From positions 95,486,511 to 95,550,510 of the forward strand of contig CM067374.1 of NCBI GenBank assembly GCA_034401795.1: a stretch of 64,000 nt of DNA, read 5' to 3'. Numbering within the stretch: position 1 is the first letter of the stretch; the number at the start of each line of letters is the position of its first letter. This DNA comes from Chaetoderma sp. LZ-2023a. Lineage: Eukaryota; Mollusca; Caudofoveata; Chaetodermatida; Chaetodermatidae. This document shows positions 54,918 through 64,000 of this stretch, piece after piece. The notes under the pieces are model-generated. The model searched no databases. It had not been told where the DNA came from and saw only the letters and a list, made by a program, of their open reading frames with translations. Position numbers and translations under genes: made by a program.

Positions 54918-57900
54918 TGTAGCGCGGATCGACCGGGGACAGGTACCAGCCGTCCCAGTCAAGCTGGATATGGGCCGCCTGCCCTGGATTCGTTCCCAAA
55001 AGCGCACCCCCATGGGTAGAGAAGCGTGTATAGCGCCTATACGAGAGGCATTTCGTCGTGAAAACGACGAAGTTGGTTAGAACGCGTGGTGCGCATGCGC
55101 GCACTCGTCGCTTCCCTGGCGACACTTGTGTGTTGAGATCGGGAGCAAGTGTGTATCTATAGTTAGTACTCGTAAATACTTGTAAATTAATTATTTTCGT
55201 CATTTCTGGCATCCGATAACACCCGTATTTGACGAACTTTTTAAAACTTCAAACCATTTTAAAATCGGTTCAGAAATGGCCGAGTTATCGTCGATTTTTT
55301 CCCGTCAAACTATGCACAAAATATTTCTATAACGTCGTAATCGCGTATATATACATAGCTAGATAGATGGTGATTTGTGTACACGTGACTTACTACGTCA
55401 CACTACACATCTATACATATAGTAATAATTGTGTATACGTCACGGTATTCTAGCACGCTGATTGGTTGGTACGGCGATCTATGCTTGATTCAGGCCGCCA
55501 GCTCTGACGTTCCAGTGAGTATAAAAGGGGTGAAATTCGATGATCGAGAGCATCGTCGGCGTGAAGGCCGAGAACGAGGACTGGCCCTAAGAGTGGGAGC
55601 TTGATGAGTGGACCGGAATACCGACGGATAGATTCAGCACATCACCTCAGTTCCGCATGGCTTTCAGTTCAGCTCACTCACTAATTTAATTTTGGATGCT
55701 CCCGGACGGCCATCTGGGAGCAATAATAAACTAAAGCATGGTTCCGAAATGTGAAGACCAATAAGCGGAACTTTCTGCGGGAGGGTCTTCGGACCCGTTT
55801 TGTAACATCTACATAATGTAGAGCAGCGATGTTTCTTGGTGGATGGCTTGCCGGATCTGGCGACCACGCGAAAGGGGAGATCGAACCAGCACACTGCATG
55901 TCATGTGATTTAACTTTATAACTTTTTAACCGCAGCTTAGTAGACTTTGCCTGGTGCGCCGCAAGAGCTATGCGATGCACCCCGCACCGTATGTTTCAAG
56001 TGTACATGCATAGAAATATTATATATAGTAACCCTATCTGTTAATGGGTTAACATTCATGCTTCCGTCACCGGACGGAGAACTTTCTTCACACCGCTTAA
56101 ATCCTGATTTAGTTATATAGATGATCTAGTAGATATTACTTTACTGCTCTGTGAACCGTCCTGAGTTCGTACCGTATCATCGTGGAGTCAGCATGCGGAG
56201 ACCCATCTACGGAAACCAGCTGCATAGATCTGCATGCGGAAACCTTCCATCCTCAGAGAACGTGTCAACTCACACTACGTGTATCTAGCGCCTCAATTTG
56301 AGTAACATAGTGGCCTGTTCCGTACAAGTAACTACTAGATACTCAAGTAACTATACATAGTATTCCTTATCGTCATAATTTACGTCTGTATAAGGTACTG
56401 ATGACTAATAGGTACCGCATCGGTCTTCGGACCGCAACTTATAATTTCTTTATTAACTGTCTATATTATCCTTGTTTACTGCAGGTGCCTAATTAACCGC
56501 ACCGTATTAGGTTATTGACCTATATATACTTACTACCTTATATAATCAAACTGTAAAAACTGTGATATTGTTTCGATTGCAATGGTTAGTTGTGTATATG
56601 GCAAGTAGCCATCCAGTTCATATGGTTTGCTTATTTTATATAGGAAACTAGGACCGCAGTACGTTAGGAAATACTATACAGCAACAATATATGCATCACT
56701 TATTCCCGCCACCAACAATTTTACACTGAGGTCGCTGACCGCGCTCTATGGAACCCGGCATGCTACCGACTATACTTTACTATTCAGATCGATAGGATAG
56801 GTTAAAGTGGTCAGGGACAATTTCTTCATTAGGAGACATATAGTGTATGCCTCTTTTCCGGCTGTGTGGTAATCTAGCCTGCACACCGGCAAAGTTGTGT
56901 AAGTTTGGCCAAATACCTATAGGGCCTCACATTTATCAAGTTAGTGTCTCTTTCCACGATCCACTCAGCCGCAAGTCTTCTTAATTGTTTGGATATCCCA
57001 CGTGCACCTTATACTGATCTGACTCTGGGAAACTATCAGAGGTTTTCGAGCAGTGATGGCCAAAGTGCGGGTTTACATACATCTTCCATGGTATCTTCGG
57101 ATACTTAGTAGTTAGACACTTTTGCCAAAGAAGGAAAGCACTGTGAAAACATGTAGTTATTATTATTAATATAGTAGGATATCTTATTCCCGGCCTGCAG
57201 TGCATATTGGGCATATTGGAACATAAACCTAATGCCAGGTCAATAGTTAATTCCATAGGATTGGTGACGGACGAGACGCGCATCTCCACCCAACTCGTTG
57301 AAGTGTCTGGGTAGGATCTTGGAATCTGCTGCGCCCGTACGGGATATAACGATATGTCAGTCATTAAATTTGCTTGTGTAAAATGTAGCCATCGTCCAGT
57401 GATGTTTTATGTGCATATGAAGCAGGGCATCTGGAGTCTCACCCAGTTCGGATGTGTTGTGAAGTAACATGTACGCCACTATCCATGAGGGTAGATGCTT
57501 TCCAAGGCAGCCTACAGGGAGCGGGGCGTCTGCGCCCGTTGGAGAGTTATATGTCTAATGATAGGTAGGAATCTCTGCCACTTGCAGCCTAACCTAGTTC
57601 TCATTTCCAAAACCTAAATGGTAGGTTAGGAATAGCAGAAGGCCTGCATAAATAAAAGCAGTGCCTACCAATGCAGTATCTTGGAATGACATAAGGCGGG
57701 GACTTGTGAATCCTCCGGGAATCGCTCGCCCCATCTTCACGTAAACCAGTATGCATCACATTAATTATATTTTCACTAAGATTGTCTTTTTACCTTGCAT
57801 TTTTGTTGAACAAAAGAGTGGCCCTTTTTGCCAGCTCTTTTCCTCCGCTTCGGCGTCGACGGCATTTTCCTGTGACGGAGGCCCACGCGAGGCACTTGCC

Positions 57901-58546
57901 TCTCGCATAAACAAAATATCCTGTGATGGAGGCCTGCACGAGGCTATTACCTCTCGCACCGACAAGTAGCATATAGGTGACCAGAGCCCGTGTGAGCCAT
58001 ATCCCTCTCATAGCTTCAGGAGTCTTTTCATCTGTATCATGAGGGTATAATTGCTTATATTAAGTTAATCAGTGCCCTCGTTGTGCGGATGCCTCCCTTG
58101 CGGGAATACCTCTGCGGATTTACGAATCTGTGTGGTACCTCCGGCAATCCCACGTGCAAAGTACATTAGCTAGCTCTACTTTATGTATCTTTGTTTATGC
58201 TCATACACTGCCAAACGATTTATCTTGTTTGTACTAGTCATAGGGTTTATCTTTTATAACCTTCACTCCATAATATAAACGTCCTATGGAAAGACATACC
58301 GGTGACACAAATAGCTGGGATGACACCGTGCAGTTCAATCTTAGCGGCAATGGTCGCATGGCCCCACTGGAATAATTGAGTTCCACAAGCCTTAGGAGCC
58401 AGTCTATGTTTTTCACGGAGTGATGTCCCATGGGATCTGGAACCCTGAGACTCAGAGCTAGCCAGCTCCCTCATTCGTCGTGCACGTGTAGTGCGACGGG
58501 TGGGTACTTCGTACCGGAACGACCTGACAAAAGCCCACGAGCTACA
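54918..58546 (+). mobile_element. Solo LTR, 3.63 kb, related to the giant LTR element
   Basis: It begins TGTAGCGCGGATCGACC and ends CACGAGCTACA, flanked by TTAG on both sides, with no internal retroelement sequence next to it. Its reverse complement aligns along the left LTR: 55940-56990 with 4390-5500, 57000-58000 with 3400-4400, and 58310-58430 with 2990-3110. The U3 end matches the right LTR (54920-55110 with 23590-23790). A solo LTR arises by recombination between the two LTRs of a full element. It shows the full-length LTR, including the 1.3 kb missing from the right LTR of the giant element. Small ORFs inside are not convincing. Confidence 0.8.
55520..55527 (+). promoter_or_regulatory. 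TATA box in solo LTR
   Basis: TATAAAAG about 600 bp from the U3 end, conserved in position with both LTRs of the giant element. Confidence 0.65.
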
Positions 58547-58550
58547 TTAG
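58547..58550. repeat. Target-site duplication TTAG (right) of solo LTR
   Basis: Partner of 54914-54917. Confidence 0.75.
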
Positions 58551-58661
58551 TAACCCTGATAGAAGATATTCTCTGTATTTCTCTGTTACAAGGCAAAGCA
58601 TAACTGTTGTAAAATGTCAACCATCTGATTGTCAATGTGCATCTCCATCTCACCCCACCTT

Positions 58662-58706
<45 letters not shown>

Positions 58707-59200
58707 CCCCACTTCTTCTCTCCCACATTATGTGCTATATATATATATATATATATTATGTTTTTTCTGCTGCCAATTAATAATTCTGTAAGGAGAACAT
58801 ATTTCTAAGTTGACAGGACATGTGCCCAATCCGATTGTACATATATGTTACAATAAAATATGTTTAAAAATATTCCCTGTGGGGACGTATTCATGTGTGC
58901 ATGTGCATGACACTGTGTATGTGCATGACGCTGTGTGCACTCCAATACGACTGTTTGCCAGGTGTGGAGTGTGCTGTTTGTGAAGGTCTCTTGTGGAATC
59001 AAATTCATCCATTTAAAGTTCCCGATCTTATGAAGAAAACAGAGTTTATTGAAAAGCATAAGCATAAAATAAAATTTTCCATAATATGGCATTGCATGTA
59101 TGTCTTCATTATGCTTAGAAGTGATAGAACTATAAACATAAAAATAATATATTAAGTGACAGATTAGCATCCGCATAATAATAATAACTCACAGTTATCC
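58551..59200. other. Intergenic DNA with (TC)n and (TA)n
   Basis: A (TC)n tract at 58664-58703 and a short TA tract near 58736-58756. No gene is supported. Confidence 0.6.
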
Positions 59201-59229
59201 AATTAAAGGTGTCCTGATCAAATAAATAC

Positions 59230-60230
59230 AAACCCTCCATGTACCGAGACAAAATTTGTCAAGTGTCAGCATAAGAGTTTGGGTCAAATCCGCCTAAAAT
59301 GAATTATTAGCATTCTAAAATTTTCGGCAAGGACGTTAGCTCTCTACCATGCTCATAAGGCTGGTAATTGTGTAAAATTTCTGAAACAATGCCAGAAAAT
59401 ATCAATCACTGAGTTTGGGGAAAATCCGCAAATGAATAATGAAATTATAAGCATTTCAAATTTTATTTCATAAAATATACATCAACACGAACATGCAACT
59501 ATAATTAACATATGCCTTTATTCACGCGCTTACACCTCCAATACGAGACAGATCAGGGCAATGATAATTACTGGTAAATTACATGATGATTGAGATTAAA
59601 ATAAACTAAAAAGCAAGAATGAAGCACTAGCGATAGCGACGTCGCTAGTGCTGAGACGCTATGACGTCACATGTTCTGTTGATTACTATAAAGAGACATA
59701 ACGCTTTCCCAGGTTGATAACTCTAGTATCTGTTTAACAATGTCTGTCTTAATGCCAAGATTTACGCGTCCATCGAGTTTGGGGCAAATCCGTCCAGAAT
59801 TAATTAAAATATATTCATTAGAATTGTTGGCCAATAGCCATACCGCGGTACCAATGGGAATAACGCCTGTATTTACAGGTAAGCTGTTGAATATTTTGAA
59901 ACTAATTTGACTGGGTGCTGTTGATGCCTATCTTCATTAAATATCAGACAATTACAAAGACATACAATTCACACAACGTGTCGGACTGTTTGAGATTTGA
60001 CAACTCTAGCTGTGTCAAGGAACCTAATTCTGTTACTTGTTAAACTTATTCCTGAATATTAGATATATACCCACCCACCACGTTTGGGGAAAATCCACGC
60101 CAAATTAATTAAATTATATGTATTTTCCGAATTTTCAAAATCTTTCCAACGGCCATAACTATGTATCTAATTGATCAATCAAAGTGTCTAATTCGTATTC
60201 AGAAGCCTCGGATATCCACATATTTCCATT
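59230..60230. repeat. Degenerate iterated repeat, block 1
   Basis: Repeats of a loose motif, AGTTTGGGGCAAATCCG followed by AAATTA...GAATTAT and then CCAACGGCCATAACTATGTA, near 59275, 59415, 59775 and 60080. It is interrupted at 59876-59993 by a fragment of foldback family P. Confidence 0.6.
59876..59993 (+). mobile_element. Foldback/TIR element, family P (copy 12, fragment)
   Basis: CAGGTAAGCTGTTGAATATT, TTTGACTGGGTGCTGTTG, ACATACAATTCACACAACG and TCGGACTGTTTGAG. The ends and right palindrome arm are lost. Confidence 0.75.
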
Positions 60231-60426
60231 TTCATGGTCAAGATAGAACCAAGACCAGGTAAATTTTGATGGTCAATGAAATTCTGAATTCCCACTAAAA
60301 GGGTAATTGGCTATTTCTCAGATTTTCGCTTTCAAACTTGATGGCTTCCATGACCCCGGCGATGTTGTGAATATTTCGGTGTCCTAAGCCCTATGAATTT
60401 GGAAAAGAACTTTCTAGACGAAAACG

Positions 60427-60487
<61 letters not shown>

Positions 60488-61482
60488 CAACTACATTTAA
60501 ATAACATTTACTGAAATAACTGTAAATCTGCGATGACTGGGCATTAAGGATTATTATAAGGTCTCTTCTTATATGACCATTGGACTCGTCTCGTGCTGAT
60601 CGAATAAAAAATATAGGTGTAGTCACAGCCCAAAGATCCATGCTTGAAATTCCCATAGGTTTACACTAAAAGGTCACCTTGACCTTCAGGACAAAATAAG
60701 GTGTGCCTTCTTACATGCTCCTTGAAGTTGCATGATGAAATGCAGGTAATTTCTGCCAATCATGAAAATTGGACATTTTTACCCGTGAATGACCTTGACC
60801 CCAAGGCAGATATTTAATTGTTTAGATCTCTCAATGCTCTAGAATCTGGCCAGGTTTGAAGATAATCGGAAGAAAACTTTAGGGGAAAATATTGCTCCCA
60901 TAGGTTTACTATGGGGATATGTGGCATAGAAAAGCTGATTTCTCGAAAACTGTTAGCTGGATCAAAATTTTTTTTCAGTTTGTCATCCTGAGGTTCATTT
61001 CTGCAAAAAACGAAAACTGGTATTTCTACCACAATCTTTTCACATAGCGGCCATTTAAAAAAATATTTTAAAAAGTCCTCCATTAGTAACATCCCAAACA
61101 ACTATACATGTAGCCGCAGTTCAGAGATCCATCCTGAAATTCACATTCATTCCCTCTGGGGCTATTTTCCATGCATTTGGAGTCAAAGGTCTGGCAGCCA
61201 TGTTGAAATCTTGGAAAAAATCAGTGGTAACATCTTCACCAAGTATGGTAGTGATTCGATCAAAACTCTAAGTGTAGTAGCAGTTTAAAGATCAATACTG
61301 AAATCTCCAGACATTTCCTATGGGTCTTTTTACCCACTCAAAGGTGAGTAGCTCGAAAACCCTTTGGCAGATTCAACAGAAAAGCAATAGCAATGCAAGT
61401 CCTAAGGGCTACTACAAGTTTGGAGCTGATCCTGTGGATACTGCAGGTGGAGATAGGTGACGAAAATCCTTGAGAATAAGAA

Positions 61483-61517
<35 letters not shown>

Positions 61518-61591
61518 AGAAGAAGAAGAAGAAAAAGAAGAAAAAGATCCTGTGTAATTATAATAATCTGTGGATTACATCGCAGATTAAC

Positions 61592-61637
<46 letters not shown>

Positions 61638-61954
61638 GATAATCCTTACATATAAGTCACGGAAGCGTGGAGGCCTTAATACTAATGCCATTACAGGGTT
61701 TATACAATTGGCCGCATTTTGAATTCAATTGATTTCAGGGAGTAATAGAGTCCCTTGAAGTGTCGCCAATTGACTCCATTCGCACGTCCTTTATATGAAG
61801 CCCTACGGTATATACCATTAGGATTGGTACAATAACATTTAGCGTGCCACCATGCGCCACTGAATCTGACAGCACAATGGTATTTGGATATAGTGTCCTG
61901 ATCATTGTCCCGAGTAGAGAATCTCATACCATCGTGTATAGAAAGGCAGTCGCC

Positions 61955-62000
<46 letters not shown>

Positions 62001-62057
62001 TAATAATAATAATAATCAATAGAATAACTAAGCTATTCCAAGTGACACATGGAAGCC

Positions 62058-62108
<51 letters not shown>

Positions 62109-62235
62109 TAGCTGCAAGCAGCAATGAAGGGGTCAGGAACTGTGGCACTGTAATTTACCATGTCCTATTGATCAAAAACCAACAAAAAATTCAAAACTTG
62201 TCAAAAACTGGCAACGACTAGCGAAAGAAAATTAG

Positions 62236-62240
<5 letters not shown>
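60231..62240. other. Repeat-derived DNA with AAT and AAG tracts
   Basis: Trinucleotide tracts at 60431-60484 (AAT), 61479-61549 (AAG), 61589-61635, 61956-62015 and 62058-62105 (AAT). A second loose motif, GTAGTAGCAGTT(C/T)A(A/G)AGATC, recurs near 60615, 61110 and 61275. Directly after the tract at 62105 comes ATAGCTGCAAGCAGCAATGA, which I recognise as the start of a repeat family seen in several aquatic animals. No gene is supported. Confidence 0.6.

Positions 62241-62308
<68 letters not shown>
62241..62308. repeat. (TC)n microsatellite
   Basis: Nearly pure TC repeat. Confidence 0.95.
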
Positions 62309-62312
<4 letters not shown>

Positions 62313-62900
62313 CAAATCCGACCAATTATGTTGAATAATGAGCATTTCAAATTCGTTCCAACCCATAGCTGTGTATCAAGGGCCATAACTATGTTTTTGT
62401 ATAAAATTTAAGCGAGAATATCAAAATTTACCCATCAACCAAGTTTGGGGCAAATCCGAGCAAAATTACCGAAATTGTAATCATTTTAATTTCGCCATCG
62501 CCCATAGCTCTGTGCCAACGGAAATAACTCTATAGAATCAAACTGTACCCATCGATTTTGAGTCAAATTCGAAAAACAATGAATTATAAAAATTTCAAAT
62601 TTTTCCCAAGATTATCAAGAGCATTACTCTGATATTTGTGAAAGAATTATACAATAAAGAAAAAAGGTATCCACCCATTAAATGTCATGCAAATCCACCC
62701 CAACGTCATTAAATTACAGCATTTTGCCAATTTCCAAATTTTTACAAGTGCCATAACTTATTACCTTAATCGACCAATCAAATTCAAAGATCCAGATTTG
62801 GATTCGAATACCTATATATAGCAATTTTCGCAGTCAGAATCCAAAAATTACGACATGCTGAATTATGAATTGCCAATAAAATTCAAAATTCCTGCAAAAG
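62309..62900. repeat. Degenerate iterated repeat, block 2
   Basis: Further copies of the GTTTGGGGCAAATCCGAGC... CCATAGCTCTGTGCCAACGG motif near 62309, 62440, 62545 and 62680, with a spacing of about 105-135 bp. Confidence 0.65.
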
Positions 62901-62916
62901 GGTTTATTATCCATAT

Positions 62917-62919
<3 letters not shown>

Positions 62920-62971
<52 letters not shown>

Positions 62972-64000
62972 GTACATTTATACCGCACGAAACTCCATGC
63001 AGTAGCATGCTCTAGGCGCATACAATATGAAAAAACCATTAAATTTAATTTAGTGAATAAGATTGAGTGAATAGGAATGTTTTTAGACTAGATTTGAAAG
63101 TGGGCAAGGCTTGTAGGGAGATTGTTCCATTCAGTAGCAGCGGTAAAAGAAAAAGATCTTTGCCCATACGTTGACATTTTTGCACTAGGAATTTTGAGCA
63201 GATGCTTATTTTCAGATCGTGGCGAACGGCCGGGAGAATATGGCTACAGAAGGTCAGACAGATAGGTCGGTGCCATATTATTTATACGCTGATAGGTCAG
63301 GCAAATGATCTCATACCGAATTATTTTAGTTATTGGTAGCCAATGTAAGTCGTATAGCACGGGGGAGATGTGCTTATATTTGCCACGGAGGGATACTATC
63401 CTAGCTGCGGCGTTTTGGACTGATTGAAGCTTCTGAATGAGTTTATTTGGCGCACCTGATAGCAGGCTGTTGCAATAATCTAGCCTAGATAAGACCAATG
63501 AAGCTACAAGTTTAGTGGTAGCCTATTTAGTCAGGTACTTTCTGATGTTACTGATGTTTCTCAGTTGAAGAAAGCACACCTTGCAAAGATTATTGACTTG
63601 CTTATCCATACTAAGCTCGCAGTCCAAAACAAACCCTAGGTCTTTTACCTTACCAGACAAACTAACAGGGCTAGTACCAATAGTGATGGCATCGAGCTCA
63701 ATTTTTGCACGCCTAATAGATGGACCCACCAGCAGTATTTCTGTCTTATCATCGTTAAGCTTTAGCATATTAGTGTTCATCCACGTTTTTATATCTTGAC
63801 AGCAGTCTGTTATCTGTTTGACGGCTTCGGCCGCAGCAGGTGCTGATGGCTGGAAACTGTTTATAAGCTGAGTATCATCAGAGTAGAAATGGTGCGACAG
63901 GCGTGATTGTCTATGACTGATCCCAGCTGCTTCGTGTAAAGGGTAAATAATACAGGTCCCAGTATGGATCCCTGTTGCACACCACACGTAAGTTCAACTG
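62920..64000 (-). mobile_element. L2/CR1-like LINE, 3' part, ending in a (TTA)n tail
   Basis: The minus strand runs from the window edge through RT to a 3' UTR that contains GTTTCGTGCGGTATAAATG (around 62985) and ends in a TTATTATT tract (62971-62920). A simple-repeat tail in place of poly-A is usual for CR1/L2-type LINEs. Confidence 0.8.
63244..64000 (-). pseudogene. L2/CR1-like reverse transcriptase, C-terminal half
   Basis: It starts at the window edge with GVQQGSILGPVLFTLYTKQL in one frame. A frameshift near 63900 leads to HHFYSDDTQLINSF (catalytic YSDD). It continues TEILLVGPSIR, VKDLGFVLDCELSMDKQV, then YLTK-TAG (about 63520)[29 protein letters not shown] and [14 protein letters not shown], finishing PTYLSDLL. 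This block order is characteristic of the L2/CR1 group. One TAG and one frameshift make it inactive. Confidence 0.85.

Noticed and set aside
61457-61655. Lys-rich, Arg-rich and Asn-rich ORFs
   Set aside because: Translations of AAG and AAT microsatellites.

Overview
The window is repeat-dense, non-coding-rich DNA from a multicellular animal, most likely a marine invertebrate (mollusc, annelid, hemichordate, lancelet and echinoderm are all possible; I cannot choose from sequence alone). The evidence is animal-type retrotransposons (CR1/L2-like LINEs, one with a 2A peptide and one with a PHD finger; an I-like LINE with RNase H; a Penelope-like element with a GIY-YIG domain; a giant Ty3/Gypsy-type LTR element), a tRNA-derived SINE array, foldback/TIR elements and very many microsatellites. 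There is no bacterial-style operon and no convincing single-copy host gene. A 500-base run of N (41035-41534) is an assembly gap.

Layout. 1-1207: minus-strand end of a CR1-like LINE carrying a 2A-like sequence before its endonuclease. 2904-23790: one giant LTR retrotransposon coded on the minus strand, bounded by CATG target-site duplications. Its internal region runs from about 6381 to 16430 (gag, protease, RT, RNase H, integrase, then about 4 kb of unexplained post-pol sequence). The right LTR has lost 1.3 kb and was then split by a 5-kb insertion (about 18120-23190) that holds two 2.2-kb direct repeats. 23795-25270: microsatellites. 25271-40200: at least ten copies of a 330-380 bp foldback/TIR family with a long internal palindrome and CRE-like TGACGTCA motifs. 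One copy is split at an 11-bp target duplication by an I-like LINE (29071-33009). A Harbinger transposase relic and several smaller elements lie between. 40192-42600: a relic ORF of a widespread invertebrate repeat family, the gap, and a roughly 200-bp tandem repeat. 42942-47820: an SGNH-hydrolase-like ORF and a degraded PHD-type CR1 LINE. 48287-49150: a tandem array of tRNA-Gly-like SINEs. 49151-53250: a Penelope-like element. 54299-54640: another foldback element. 54918-58546: a 3.6-kb solo LTR related to the giant element, with TTAG duplications. 59000-62900: degenerate iterated repeats and trinucleotide tracts. 62972-64000: the 3' end of an L2-like LINE.

The most interesting signal is in the Penelope-like element. 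Its first ORF ends in an SGNH/GDSL-type hydrolase domain, and its stop codon directly follows a canonical -1 slippery heptamer (TTTAAAT TGA). The RT-GIY-YIG ORF opens in exactly the frame that a -1 slip would enter, and it has no nearby ATG. This suggests that the hydrolase and the reverse transcriptase are made as a frameshift fusion. Almost every other coding unit is broken by stops or frameshifts; many stops are TGA where CGA or TGG is expected, which fits decay by C-to-T transition.
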